Source: an uncultured Cohaesibacter sp.
GTDB lineage: Bacteria; Pseudomonadota; Alphaproteobacteria; Rhizobiales; Cohaesibacteraceae
Length of the DNA stretch: 64,000 nt
Assembly: GCF_963682185.1 (NCBI RefSeq)
Contig: NZ_OY821667.1
Coordinates: forward strand, 2,802,501-2,866,500
Direction of reading: 5' to 3'
The stretch's first letter is position 1, and each line of letters starts with the position of its first letter. Positions 52,889-61,734 of this stretch are shown here, in pieces. Made by a program: the position numbers and the translations under genes. The notes below the pieces were generated by a model. The model did no database searches and was not told the origin of the DNA. It worked only from the letters and a program-made list of their open reading frames with translations.

Positions 52889-53718
52889 TTCTCGAATGCT
52901 CCTTTGAAGTTGTTATGCCAGCGCGACAGGGCTGGCCGATTGAAAATCATGTCTTCGATGGCCCAGCGCATGCGCCTTGCGTCCATGTCAGTGGTCACCT
53001 CACCATCGGGACAGAGAATGTAGAAATCCCCTTTCCGCAAACGGGCCAGAAAATGCTCCACCGTCTGCTCCGCCGTCCAGGCTGCGTCAGGCTTTTCGCT
53101 GCCTTTCGGCTTGTGTGCCGCGTTCATCGGCGTCCAAGTGTAACCCGGAACGAACAAATGGGCGGAAACGCGACCATCCGTGGTATTGCGCAATTCGTGT
53201 TCCAATTGTTCCGTCAGTACCTTGATGGCGGCTTTGGAAACAGAATAGGCTGCATTGCCGGGCGGCGTGGTGATGCCTTCCTTGGAGCCGAGGTTGATGA
53301 TTGCGGCGGGCTCATCAGATGCAATCATGGCCGGAACAAACAGATGCTGCATGGCGAGGGCTGAGGTGAAATTGACATCAAGCACCTGCTGCCAGTCTTC
53401 AGGCGAATCCCACGGTCCGGCCTTTTTGCCCATGCCCACATTGTTGACGAGCAGTTGCACGGCGCCAAATCGCTCAATCGTGGCGGAATGGAACCGACGG
53501 AGATCATTCCGGTCAGCAGCATTTCCAAAGACGATCAGTGTTTCGGTCTGCAAAGTTGAGGCCAAGGACGTTAGGGCTTCTTCATTGCAATCAAAGAGCG
53601 CCAGCTTCATGCCCTGTTGCGACAAGGACCGAGCCAGTGCGGCGCCCAAGCCGGCTGCCGCTCCAGTGATCACCGCCACGTTGCCTGCTGCAATGATGGT
53701 ATCCATTCGTGGTGACAT
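52873..53718 (-). CDS. Short-chain dehydrogenase/reductase
   Basis: A 281-residue SDR: AVITGAAAGLGAALARSLS, LLVNNVGMGKK, IINLGSKEGITT (Ser at the usual place is shifted) and YSVSKAAIKVLTEQLEHEL. GGAGAG lies before ATG 53718; an upstream TTG at 53757 is unlikely. First gene of the set divergent from LysR. Confidence 0.88.
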   Translation of the reverse strand: MSPRMDTIIAAGNVAVITGAAAGLGAALARSLSQQGMKLALFDCNEEALTSLASTLQTETLIVFGNAADRNDLRRFHSATIERFGAVQLLVNNVGMGKKAGPWDSPEDWQQVLDVNFTSALAMQHLFVPAMIASDEPAAIINLGSKEGITTPPGNAAYSVSKAAIKVLTEQLEHELRNTTDGRVSAHLFVPGYTWTPMNAAHKPKGSEKPDAAWTAEQTVEHFLARLRKGDFYILCPDGEVTTDMDARRMRWAIEDMIFNRPALSRWHNNFKGAFEKWMKS

Positions 53719-53797
53719 CGGGCTCTCCTTTTTCGATATGGGGTGTCCTGCTGACAAGATATGAGGTGGCGAATGGATTGATAAGTTGCATGAATAT

Positions 53798-53808
53798 ACA
53801 CACGGTGT
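53798..53808. promoter_or_regulatory. Possible LysR site
   Basis: ACAC-ACG-GTGT lies in an AT-rich ATATACACACGGTGTTTATA context between the divergent SDR and LysR genes. This fits a T-N11-A type LysR box but is short. Confidence 0.35.
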
Positions 53809-53862
53809 TTATATCAATTCACCAATTGTGTTGTTCGGGGATTGCTGGATGGAAAATGGACA

Positions 53863-54762
53863 ATGGCTATGAAACTGACCAGAAGTGATTTGGGCGATCT
53901 CAATCAGTTCCGATGTATCGCTGAAGCCGGCGGTTTCCGCAAAGCTGCAAAAGAACTTGATATAAACCCCTCGGCACTCAGTCACGCCATGCGAGGGCTT
54001 GAGGAACGCACGGGCGTGCGCCTGTTCAACCGCACCAATCGGAGCGTGACCCTGACACCTGCTGGCGAGGATCTACTCAAGGAAATCCAGACCGGATTTT
54101 CCGCTATCGCAAGCGGACTTGAAGCCCTTAACCGGTATCGCGATCGGCCTGCTGGGCATTTACGTCTCAATGTACCGACCGATGCAGCCAGACTGGTCTT
54201 GGCTCCAATTCTGTCCGATTATTGCCGAACCTACCCCGATGTCCGACTGGAGATGGTGATCGAGGACCGCATGGTCGATATCGTCAAAGACGGTTTTGAT
54301 GCGGGCATTCGCTATGGCGATGCCGTGCCTCAGGACATGATTGCCATTCCGTTGGGGCCTGAGCTGAACTGGATCATGGTCGCATCCCCGGACTATCTGG
54401 AAGCGTTTGGTTCTCCGGAAAAGCCATCAGATCTGAAGGAACACCGATGTATCGGCATGCGCATGGGAAACGGGGCTCTCTATCACTGGGAACTGGAGCG
54501 CGACGAAGAGGCCATCCTGCTGAATATCGACTGGCACCTTATTACCAACGAGACCAATGTGATCGTACAACTCGCCCAGACCGGCGCAGGGGTTGCCTAT
54601 GTTCTGGAAGCGAGGGTCAAAGAGCAGTTGGCATCAGGGCAACTGGTGCAAGTGTTGCCCGAATGGTCGTCCATGGGCCCAGCCTTCTTTCTCTACTATC
54701 CCAGCCGCCGACAACTGCCTGAAGCCCTCAGGGCGCTGATCGATATAGCAAAGCAGAAGTGA
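53863..54762 (+). CDS. LysR-family regulator
   Basis: A 299-residue regulator with HTH LNQFRCIAEAGGFRKAAKELDINPSALSHAMRGLEERTGVRLFNRTNRSVTLTPAG and a periplasmic-binding-like effector domain (LNVPTDAARLVLAPILSDYCRTYPDVRLEM). Start at MAMKL 53863; a TTG at 53842 is open but weak. Divergent from the SDR/AKR operon that it should regulate. Confidence 0.9.
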   Translation: MAMKLTRSDLGDLNQFRCIAEAGGFRKAAKELDINPSALSHAMRGLEERTGVRLFNRTNRSVTLTPAGEDLLKEIQTGFSAIASGLEALNRYRDRPAGHLRLNVPTDAARLVLAPILSDYCRTYPDVRLEMVIEDRMVDIVKDGFDAGIRYGDAVPQDMIAIPLGPELNWIMVASPDYLEAFGSPEKPSDLKEHRCIGMRMGNGALYHWELERDEEAILLNIDWHLITNETNVIVQLAQTGAGVAYVLEARVKEQLASGQLVQVLPEWSSMGPAFFLYYPSRRQLPEALRALIDIAKQK

Positions 54763-54782
54763 TAACAGGATACGGTATCGCG

Positions 54783-55631
54783 ATGGATCAAACACAACTT
54801 GACGAATGGATCGGCAAATCGAAGACTCATGAAGACGACATTTCGTCTTTTCCTGCCAATGCCCTTGCTGCCACGCTGAATCGGGATGATCCAGAATACA
54901 GCGTTGGGTCAGCCTTGCCGCCACTTTGGCACTGGCTCTATTTCCTGCCCATTTTCAAGCTCTCAGACGCGGGATATGACGGTCATAAGGCTCTTGGTGG
55001 CTTTCTGCCTCCTGTTCCGCTACCGCGCCGGATGTGGGCGGGCAGCCGAGTGACCTTTCTGGGGCCAATGTCCATCGGTCGCCGGCTTCGCAAGGTCTCG
55101 ACCATCAAGTCGGTCAGGGCGAAGAAAGGGCGATCCGGACAGTTGGTCTTTGTAACCGTCGGACATCGGGTGTTTGATGGTGAGGATCTCGGGATCGATG
55201 AGGAGCACGACATCGTTTATCGTGAAAAAGCCGCTCCGGGCGCGGTACCACCACCTCCTCCAGTGGCGCCGGAAGGCTGCGCATTCTCACGCGAGATCAA
55301 GCCTGATCCGGTTCTGCTGTTTCGCTATTCTGCCCTCACATTTAACGGGCATCGCATTCACTATGATCATCCCTTCTGCGTTGGTTCCGAGGGATACAAG
55401 GGATTGGTGGTGCATGGGCCACTGATTGCGACCTTGCTTCTTGATCTCTTGAGACGTGAACTTCCAGAAGCAGTCGTCAGAAGGTTCGAGTTCCAGGCGG
55501 TTTCAACGATCTACGATTCTGAAACCTTCTCTCTGCATGGCAAACCGGAAGCGGGTGGTAAAAGCTTCAAGCTCTGGGCCAAAAGAGAGGATGGAGCGTT
55601 GGCGATGGAAGCCACAGCTCTGATCGCCTAA
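54783..55631 (+). CDS. MaoC/HTD2-type hot-dog dehydratase (mesaconyl-CoA hydratase-like)
   Basis: A 282-residue double hot-dog protein. The N-terminal half is FAS1-like (PPLWHWLYFLPIF; LGGFLPPVPLPRRMWAGSRVTF) and the C-terminal half has the hydratase signature FRYSALTFNGHRIHYDHPFC with GYKGLVVHGPLIATLLLDLL. This matches mesaconyl-C4-CoA hydratases and hydroxyacyl-thioester dehydratases. It starts 20 bp after LysR on the same strand. The true substrate is open because no CoA ligase or lyase is next to it. Confidence 0.82.
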   Translation: MDQTQLDEWIGKSKTHEDDISSFPANALAATLNRDDPEYSVGSALPPLWHWLYFLPIFKLSDAGYDGHKALGGFLPPVPLPRRMWAGSRVTFLGPMSIGRRLRKVSTIKSVRAKKGRSGQLVFVTVGHRVFDGEDLGIDEEHDIVYREKAAPGAVPPPPPVAPEGCAFSREIKPDPVLLFRYSALTFNGHRIHYDHPFCVGSEGYKGLVVHGPLIATLLLDLLRRELPEAVVRRFEFQAVSTIYDSETFSLHGKPEAGGKSFKLWAKREDGALAMEATALIA

Positions 55632-55637
55632 CAAGCG

Positions 55638-56414
55638 TCATCCAAGATCCAGCTTCTCTCTATGCCTTATGAAGGCAGAATGAGCCGGAGCGTCTGGAAT
55701 GATGTGACCGTCACCCCCCCACTCTTCCATCCTGTTGAAGGGTATCTTTGAACGGGAAGACAGCTGCGAGATTGATTTTTGCAGTTCATCTGTTATGGCC
55801 TGGAGGCGCTGTTCGACCTCTTCAGCGGATGAATATCGAAGCCCCGCTTCGACGCCATAGGAAATGAATGGCTCCAGAACATCAAAACCGACATAGGCGA
55901 GATTGAAGTTCACCGGCCAGAGCATCAGATCAATGTCGCCGCTGCGGCCGTTATACTCATAGGTCTCACGGCTCGTTCCAACTGTCACCGAAAGCATGGC
56001 TTTCTTGCCTGTGAAGGCGCCATTCTCGAACCGCTTCTTGCTGGTGTAAACCGAGCCGTAAATGAAGACACGATCCATCCACCCCTTGAGGATGGCGGGT
56101 GGCAAGTGCCACCACATGGGATATTGCAGGATCACCAGATCAGCCGCTTCTAGGCGGGCGATTTCCTCCTGAATATCAATCGGAATAGCCCCGGCCGATG
56201 ATGCATGGCGCTGTTCGCTCTGAACATCGAAACGATCCGGAGCGATGCGATCAGAATAGTGGCTGGCCCGCTCGCAAGGATCAAATCCCATGGCGTAGAG
56301 ATCCGAGACGGTGACCGAATAACCTTCTCGTTCGAGCTGATTCCGAGCGATCTTGACAAGATGGGCGTTGTAGGATTGCGGCTCGGGGTGAGCGAGAACA
56401 ATATGCGCTTTCAT
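55638..56414 (-). CDS. NAD(P)H quinone reductase, flavodoxin-like fold
   Basis: A 258-residue flavodoxin_2-family FAD/FMN enzyme (MdaB/KefF/NQO1 type). KAHIVLAHPEPQSYNAHLVKIA is the phosphate-binding start; LVILQYPMWWHLPPAILKGWMDRVF and KKAMLSVTVGTSRETY follow. It reduces quinones by two electrons. It overlaps the EamA gene by ATGA. Confidence 0.9.
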   Translation of the reverse strand: MKAHIVLAHPEPQSYNAHLVKIARNQLEREGYSVTVSDLYAMGFDPCERASHYSDRIAPDRFDVQSEQRHASSAGAIPIDIQEEIARLEAADLVILQYPMWWHLPPAILKGWMDRVFIYGSVYTSKKRFENGAFTGKKAMLSVTVGTSRETYEYNGRSGDIDLMLWPVNFNLAYVGFDVLEPFISYGVEAGLRYSSAEEVEQRLQAITDELQKSISQLSSRSKIPFNRMEEWGGDGHIIPDAPAHSAFIRHREKLDLG

Positions 56415-57370
56415 ACTGCGATCTCCTGATCTGTGTTGCGGTGACGATGGGCGTGAAGAAACCTCCCGATCCAGGGGCTGGCGCTGACGGTTATGATGCC
56501 AATCAACACCCCGGCAGATCCTGTCAGGAATGGGGTCGTCAGAGGCTCATGAAGCAGGAAAGCGCCTAGAATGACACCAAACAACGGTGTCAGAAAGGAA
56601 AAGACGCCCAACTGCGAGGCCTTGTAACGGGTCAGCATCCAGAACCAACAAAGGAAGCTCGCGAAAGCGACAATGATGGTTTGGAAAGCAAGGTTCCAGA
56701 AGAGCGGAGCTGAAGGAATAATCGCAATTTGCTGCGTCAGAACCGCAATCACGATCAGAACAATCGAAGTGACCGAAAGCTGATAAAAAAGCACATGTGA
56801 CGCGGGCAAGTCGCTGAGATCGGCCGTCCGGATCAGAACGGTCGTTGCACCCCACACTGCAGCTGCCGCGAGCGCCATGGCATCTCCCATCAATGTTGGA
56901 GTAGAGCTTGTCGCTTCAGCCTGAACCTCAGATGGCATCAGAAATGCATAGGCAATGCCGACGACGGCGATGAGAATGCCGCCCCACTGGACGGATGACA
57001 GACGCTCTGTCGGCAGTTTCAGATGCAAACCAAGAGCCGCAAAAACCGGCGCGGTATAGAGGAAAACAACCACATGGGATGCCGTGCTATATTGTAGAGC
57101 TTTACCGATAAGGAAGAACTCAAGCGAGAAGAATAGGCCCGCCACCGCTCCGAGGAAAGCGGTTTTCCCCCAAAAGACCGGTCGGTTTTGCTGAACCGAA
57201 GTCAAAGCATAAAGGCAGACCGCCGCAAGCCCGGAGCGAATGCCGATCTGAAGCACAGAGGAGGCATAGCTGTCTGTTGCCTTCAGGCCTATTTGCTGCA
57301 TGGCCCAGATTACGCAGATAAAAATCATCAGGCCAATGGCCGTCAGATCGAGAGGTTTGCGGTGATCCAA
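56411..57370 (-). CDS. EamA/DMT-family transporter
   Basis: A 319-residue drug/metabolite transporter with ten predicted helices in two EamA halves (LTAIGLMIFICVIWAMQQIGLKA...; LFWNLAFQTIIVAFASFLCWFWML...LTPLFGVILGAFLLHEPLT). A TTG at 57370 is the likely start because AAGGAG lies 7 bases before it; the frame is open to 57406. It forms an operon with the quinone reductase and is divergent from an AraC gene. Confidence 0.85.
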   Translation of the reverse strand: MDHRKPLDLTAIGLMIFICVIWAMQQIGLKATDSYASSVLQIGIRSGLAAVCLYALTSVQQNRPVFWGKTAFLGAVAGLFFSLEFFLIGKALQYSTASHVVVFLYTAPVFAALGLHLKLPTERLSSVQWGGILIAVVGIAYAFLMPSEVQAEATSSTPTLMGDAMALAAAAVWGATTVLIRTADLSDLPASHVLFYQLSVTSIVLIVIAVLTQQIAIIPSAPLFWNLAFQTIIVAFASFLCWFWMLTRYKASQLGVFSFLTPLFGVILGAFLLHEPLTTPFLTGSAGVLIGIITVSASPWIGRFLHAHRHRNTDQEIAV

Positions 57371-57397
57371 AATCCTACTCCTTGTAATTTCCAAGGA

Positions 57398-57451
57398 CGA
57401 TAGCAATTGTCACCAAATGCGTATATATTGAATTTATGACAGTTGCTATCG
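57398..57451. promoter_or_regulatory. 15-bp inverted repeat spanning the AraC start
   Basis: CGATAGCAATTGTCA (57398-57412) is repeated inverted with one mismatch as TGACAGTTGCTATCG (57437-57451), with a 24-bp spacer. The right arm covers the AraC start codon region and the left arm lies before the EamA gene. It probably binds the AraC protein and represses both genes. Confidence 0.65.
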
Positions 57452-58263
57452 AGAATCTGACAGGCCGTTCGGGCAAACCGCATTTTCATGATGCGCCGTT
57501 TCGGGAACAATTGCCGCAACCGCTATATTTCCGGTCAGCGCAGATGCCCAAGAACGCGATTTATCCGCGCCACAGCCACCCATGGGGTGAATTGGTTTAT
57601 TCCTACAGTGGCGTAATGGAGATCAGTCTCAAGGATGGCTACTTTCTCGCCCCGCCCCAATATGCGGTGTGGCTACCGCCAAACATGGAGCATCAGGGGC
57701 TCAACAGGCAGGCCGCCGTCCATTGCTCCCTCTATGTCTCTCTCGATCTGTGTGCACCTTTGCCATTGAAAACCACAGCTCTTGAGGTTAGTCCGTTGCT
57801 GCGCACCATGCTGGAACATCTAAGGGAAACGGAAGGAACCGATCCGGCAGATCCGGCACATCTTCGTTTTCTGCAGGTGGTCGTCGATCAATTTGCTGCA
57901 GGACGAATGGTGGGCTCTTTCCTGCCGTGGTCGACGGATGGTTTGTTAGAGCCTATCCTGCAGCATCTTCAGGACAATCCCGATGACAATCGATCTCTTG
58001 CGGAACTGGCTCGACTTCATGAGACGACAGAACGAACCCTGATGCGCCGTTGTCAGCGCGATCTGGGCATTCCTTTTGCCGAATGGAAGCAAAGGTTGCG
58101 CGTATTGAAAGCGATGCCGATGCTAGAGGCAGGCGAGGCCGTGCAAAGCATCGCTGTCGGCCTCGGATATGGTAGCGCCTCTTCCTTCATCGCGATGTTC
58201 AGGCGGATGACCGGAAAAACCCCAGATGACTATCGCAAGTCGGTCATGAAATTCAAAAGCTAG
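57436..58263 (+). CDS. AraC-family regulator with cupin domain
   Basis: A 275-residue regulator. The N-terminal cupin has metal-type histidines (YPRHSHPWGELVYSYSGVMEI; LPPNMEHQGLN). The C-terminal double HTH is RSLAELARLHETTERTLMRRCQRDLGIPFAEWKQRLRV with SIAVGLGYGSASSFIAMFRRMTGKTPDDYRK. Divergent from the EamA-quinone reductase pair, which it probably controls. Confidence 0.88.
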   Translation: MTVAIENLTGRSGKPHFHDAPFREQLPQPLYFRSAQMPKNAIYPRHSHPWGELVYSYSGVMEISLKDGYFLAPPQYAVWLPPNMEHQGLNRQAAVHCSLYVSLDLCAPLPLKTTALEVSPLLRTMLEHLRETEGTDPADPAHLRFLQVVVDQFAAGRMVGSFLPWSTDGLLEPILQHLQDNPDDNRSLAELARLHETTERTLMRRCQRDLGIPFAEWKQRLRVLKAMPMLEAGEAVQSIAVGLGYGSASSFIAMFRRMTGKTPDDYRKSVMKFKS

Positions 58264-58326
58264 ACCGAAGGGAGTTAGTGAAAACCATGTATATCAGTGT
58301 GTACGTTTTCTGCAGGATTGAATAAA

Positions 58327-58590
58327 TCACTCCGACTCAGATTGATGAGATTGATAGTAGGCCCGCAACACAGCATTCATTCGGGTCAAATGCCCTTTTC
58401 CCTGTGATTTGAACCATTCTAGAACATCTTCATCAACACGAAGGGAAATCGACCTTTTCCCCGATCCTGTTGGCATCACGATACGTGCGTTCTTGAAAAA
58501 CTTATCACCCAGTTCAGGAATATCAGAAGTATCAATATCCGCATCCTTGATAGCCTCTATTTCAGCCAAGCGTTTTTTCGATATGGTCAT
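58327..58590 (-). CDS. brnA: BrnA-type antitoxin, without a working toxin
   Basis: An 87-residue antitoxin: a helical N-terminus (SKKRLAEIEAIKDADIDTSDIPEL) and a ribbon-helix-helix DNA-binding end (KRSISLRVDEDVLEWFKSQG, NAVLRAYY). ATG 58590 follows a strong GGAGGAT site. The frame is also open into the broken toxin gene upstream. BrnA normally blocks the BrnT RNase and represses the operon; here it seems to remain alone. Confidence 0.85.
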   Translation of the reverse strand: MTISKKRLAEIEAIKDADIDTSDIPELGDKFFKNARIVMPTGSGKRSISLRVDEDVLEWFKSQGKGHLTRMNAVLRAYYQSHQSESE

Positions 58591-58853
58591 GATCCATCCT
58601 CCTTTCCCTTTTGTTGCTTTTCTTGCGCTGATTATCCTGAACTTCTTAATTCGATCTACATGACCCAAAGCAAGAACGATAGTTGCGCCAACCAGTCCCA
58701 AACTGAATGCCCGGTACTCCCCGCTTTGGTCATGAAATTGCAGTTCAGACAATATAGGGCCCTCAAAAATCTCGACGGCTTCCTAGAACGCGATACCATG
58801 CTTATTCAGGTTTGACTGGTTTTGAATTCAACCCATTCAAAATGGTCAATCAT
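58591..58853 (-). pseudogene. brnT: BrnT toxin, frameshifted and with a nonsense codon
   Basis: ATG 58853 begins IDHFEWVEFKTSQT, as in BrnT (FEW..K...N). A missing base near 58810-58815 breaks the frame; the next frame gives LNKHGIAF, a TAG at 58783-58785, then EAVEIFEGPIL...GLVGATIVLALGHVDRIKKFRIISARKATKG. All BrnT motifs are recognisable but no complete frame exists, so the RNase toxin is dead. The last part now runs in frame into brnA. Confidence 0.8.
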
Positions 58854-58862
58854 GCAAGCCTC

Positions 58863-58888
58863 TTTGTATATATTAATGTATATACAAA
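58863..58888. promoter_or_regulatory. Inverted repeat upstream of brnTA
   Basis: TTTGTATAT and ATATACAAA, 9-bp arms with an 8-bp spacer, lie 10 bp before the brnT start. This is where BrnA would be expected to bind to autoregulate. Confidence 0.6.
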
Positions 58889-59051
58889 CTTGCAAAAATC
58901 ATATTGCAAATTTTTAGAAGTGAGACGGTCATATGTTGGTCGAATATCCATAAAATACAGAAAATGCACTCTACAAATTCTATCTGGAACAACAGCAAAA
59001 GGCGCTTCTCAGCGGCCATTGAAGGTTGGCTGGCAGTGACAAAGATCCTTA

Positions 59052-60299
59052 TCACAGGGCCAGCGCCCTTGTCAGATCTTCATGCTCGAAGGCACTCGCC
59101 ATGCGCTTGATCTCGGCCGGACGCGCGCCGACAGCTCTGGCTGTCTCGCGCCAGGTTACGGTCACGGTTGCCACTTCCTTGATGATGGCGCGAGCTTGTG
59201 CCAGCGTCAGAGCAAAATATTCTGAAGCCTCTTCCAAAAGATCAATCGAACAAGTGCTCTCGTCGAGATCGATGTTGGTTGACAGCACTCGAGCCTTGAC
59301 GTCGGCGGGCACCGGATTAAGGTCATATGCAGGAGAGAGTGACCAGCCGGATTTTCCAGACCAAAGAAAGCCGTGGTTACGCAGATGATCGTCCACATTG
59401 GAGATCATCACGTTGAAGACGACGCGACGATAGAGCGCCTGCGCATCGGTCTTTCCCTGAGCGCCATGTTCGGCAAGAACGTCAACGATCTCGGGATAGC
59501 TGCCGCGCTCACCATCCTTGGCACCCATCATGGCCATTGCGGATAAAAAAGGAATTCGGACTGCACCATTGCGATCAAAACGACGCGACAACATCACTTT
59601 CTTGCCCGCGACATCGACGAGTTCATGCATTGGAGTAACGATGCCTGCATCTTCTGCCAACCGCAGGGCGATCTCCTCCCACGTCTCTATGCTGTAATCA
59701 TCGGCCTCCTTGGGAAACTTGGCGATGGAGAGATGGCCATGCTGGTCGACCACCGACGCCTTGGGCCGGGCACCGCCCAAGGAAGAGCCGGGGGCAAAGA
59801 TGAGTTGAAGGTCTTCGTCGGTTTCTTCATCCAAGAGAATCCGTTCGGTAATCTGAAGCAAACGGTCAAGTTCGATGATCGCAGGCACTCCCGTCTGGAT
59901 AGGTGCCAGGAATGTTTCTCCTCCGACCCTGCGGAATCGCAGTGCGCCAAGCCGGGTCTCATCGGCGACACCAAGAAGATAATCACTCTCGGTGAGCGTT
60001 CGGACGGTTCGGCCTTCTCGTTCGGCAAGGCGACGTTCTGAGCGTTGCATCAAACGGCGCCCCCATGTGTCGGGTGCAGAATCCCCGATAGAACCGAAGG
60101 TTGCGAACCCAGCAGGTGGTGCGAAAGCGCCGCGGCTCAAAGCAAGGGCGGGCTCCAGAGAAAACCTGGCGGGATCATCCAACCACGCATCGTCGTATTC
60201 AAAAAGAATGGTCTCTGTACCACGAACACGATTGCTCCGCGCCAGCCCTATCTGTCGCGTGCGACCATCCAGATCGATATGGACTTCGAAATCAGTCAT
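59052..60299 (-). CDS. hipA: HipA-family serine/threonine kinase toxin
   Basis: A 415-residue HipA-like kinase. An N-subdomain 1 (HIDLDGRTRQIGLAR...LEPALALSRG) precedes the kinase core: Gly-rich phosphate loop GSSLGGARPKASV (about 171-183), ATP-binding Lys in LSIAKFP, catalytic loop MISNVDDHLRNHGF (about 299-311) and metal site LSPAYDLNP. E. coli HipA phosphorylates glutamyl-tRNA synthetase and causes persistence. It overlaps hipB by 8 bp. All key residues are present, so the toxin should work. Confidence 0.9.
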   Translation of the reverse strand: MTDFEVHIDLDGRTRQIGLARSNRVRGTETILFEYDDAWLDDPARFSLEPALALSRGAFAPPAGFATFGSIGDSAPDTWGRRLMQRSERRLAEREGRTVRTLTESDYLLGVADETRLGALRFRRVGGETFLAPIQTGVPAIIELDRLLQITERILLDEETDEDLQLIFAPGSSLGGARPKASVVDQHGHLSIAKFPKEADDYSIETWEEIALRLAEDAGIVTPMHELVDVAGKKVMLSRRFDRNGAVRIPFLSAMAMMGAKDGERGSYPEIVDVLAEHGAQGKTDAQALYRRVVFNVMISNVDDHLRNHGFLWSGKSGWSLSPAYDLNPVPADVKARVLSTNIDLDESTCSIDLLEEASEYFALTLAQARAIIKEVATVTVTWRETARAVGARPAEIKRMASAFEHEDLTRALAL

Positions 60300-60627
60300 T
60301 TCGCGACGATCCGGTTAATCGCTTGAGATGGGCGTGTTTCGGCAGATCTGCACTGGACAGAGCTTGCCCAACACTATCATTGCTGATGTCGGCGATTTGG
60401 TTCAATCCATCCAGTAGCCCGAGAGCTTGCAAAACGCTGGCATAGATACCAATGCTGACGTTGGTGTCGCCAGCTTCGACCCTTTGCAAGGTGGAACGAG
60501 AGGTAAAGGCGCGTTCTGCAACAACGGCCATAGGAAGCCGTCGGCGTCGGCGCGCGTCATGAATGTCAGCCCCGAGCTTGCGCAACGCACGTCGTACGGC
60601 GGCAGGAGGATTGTGTGGCGTTGGCAT
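60292..60627 (-). CDS. hipB: HipB-like antitoxin (XRE family)
   Basis: A 111-residue protein with an XRE HTH (RRALRKLGADIHDARRRRRLPMAVVAERAFTSRSTLQRVEAGDTNVSIGIYASVLQALGLL). It precedes and overlaps hipA, the usual type II antitoxin-toxin order. It should bind DNA as a dimer, repress the operon and neutralise HipA. Confidence 0.88.
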   Translation of the reverse strand: MPTPHNPPAAVRRALRKLGADIHDARRRRRLPMAVVAERAFTSRSTLQRVEAGDTNVSIGIYASVLQALGLLDGLNQIADISNDSVGQALSSADLPKHAHLKRLTGSSRND

Positions 60628-61157
60628 TTTGACACCTTCGTTTTACATATTAGCCAAATATGTAGCACGAAGATTACATTTCTTCAAGAAACCTTTCAGC
60701 CGTCTTCTTCAATAGGGAACGAAGGTTAGATCCTACCGTCACCTCAAGAATATCAAACGAGATGCTCCGGACTGCAGCAATAGTGACGATCGTCAGTTTC
60801 ACGTCTGAGGTCTCGCTGGAACGGCCATCAATTTGAATGAAGAGACCATCCGTCTCGGTATGCAATCGTTCGAGAGGCAATCGGGAACAAAGAAATGGTC
60901 ACGCTCAGATCGGGTCATCTCGATATTTATGGTAAAATAGCAGCTCAGTTTAGCTGCGCGGCGGGCATCTGACGAGAGACGAGCGGTCCAAGGGAAATAT
61001 AGGAGCTTCTTAAAGATAACCCTCAAATGCGGGGCGAAGTTATCCAACGGTTGAAACCGCATGCTGAAACGCGGCAGAAACCTAATCTCTGCATCAAACG
61101 GGAATTTTAGAATGGCTGATGCCTCCGCCCTGATCTTGCGACCGGACGGAGGAAGGC
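60628..61157. other. No supported gene
   Basis: Minus-strand frames at 60674-60880 and 60799-61197 are open but begin at poor start codons, lack ribosome sites and match no family. The first could encode a 68-residue protein; I give it little weight. The hipB promoter lies at the left edge. Confidence 0.35.
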
Positions 61158-61409
61158 TCACCAATAATAGTCGTGAGGTTTGTGATTGAGTGGCCAAGCA
61201 ATATTATCAGGGTCGGCCCCTCTCAGTATTTTGTGTTCAAGGCCGCGACGGTGGGCTCGAGCAGGGCCTGTGTGACGCACCTTGTCCCACCAACGGGGAT
61301 AGTTGGAGAGCCAATCGTAATTCCCACTCTTTATGCGACGATCGAGTTCACGCGCTGAATAGCCTTTTGACGCGGAAGTTCGAGGGTATTTACGTTTGAA
61401 ATGAGCCAT
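61158..61409 (-). CDS. Small basic protein, unknown
   Basis: An 83-residue, strongly basic, Trp/Tyr-rich protein (HFKRKYPRTSASKGYSARELDRRI; YDWLSNYPRWWDKVRHTGP; KPHDYYW at the end). ATG 61409 follows GGAGACC. Composition suggests nucleic-acid binding. I do not recognise the family; proteins of this look occur on plasmids and phages. Confidence 0.55.
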   Translation of the reverse strand: MAHFKRKYPRTSASKGYSARELDRRIKSGNYDWLSNYPRWWDKVRHTGPARAHRRGLEHKILRGADPDNIAWPLNHKPHDYYW

Positions 61410-61713
61410 ATAAGGTCTCCTTGAAGATTGGTACTTACATGGCACACCTCCTTTTGATGATGTTTGCGCTCAGTTTGAGCAGAATAATTGAAATGTAGTT
61501 GCCTTTACAGGCAGATCCTGAATGTTGGCCCGCAAACATAGCAATAACGAATACACCATCCGATATAGATGCACTGGGCGATTTTCATCTCGATATGACG
61601 ACGGATGCTTGATAAGCCGCCATATATCGCAAATCTGTTTTGAAATACCAGCGATACCCAATCTGGCAACCAAAGTTCAGACCTACAGAGCAATTCGGAC
61701 CGCCGAGAAAGAG

Positions 61714-61731
61714 AAGGGGCCTAAGCCCCTT
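61714..61731 (-). terminator. Terminator of the 255-residue gene
   Basis: AAGGGGC-CTAA-GCCCCTT is a perfect 7-bp stem 4 bp after the stop, followed on the minus strand by CTCTTTCTC. Confidence 0.65.
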
Positions 61732-61734
61732 ACA

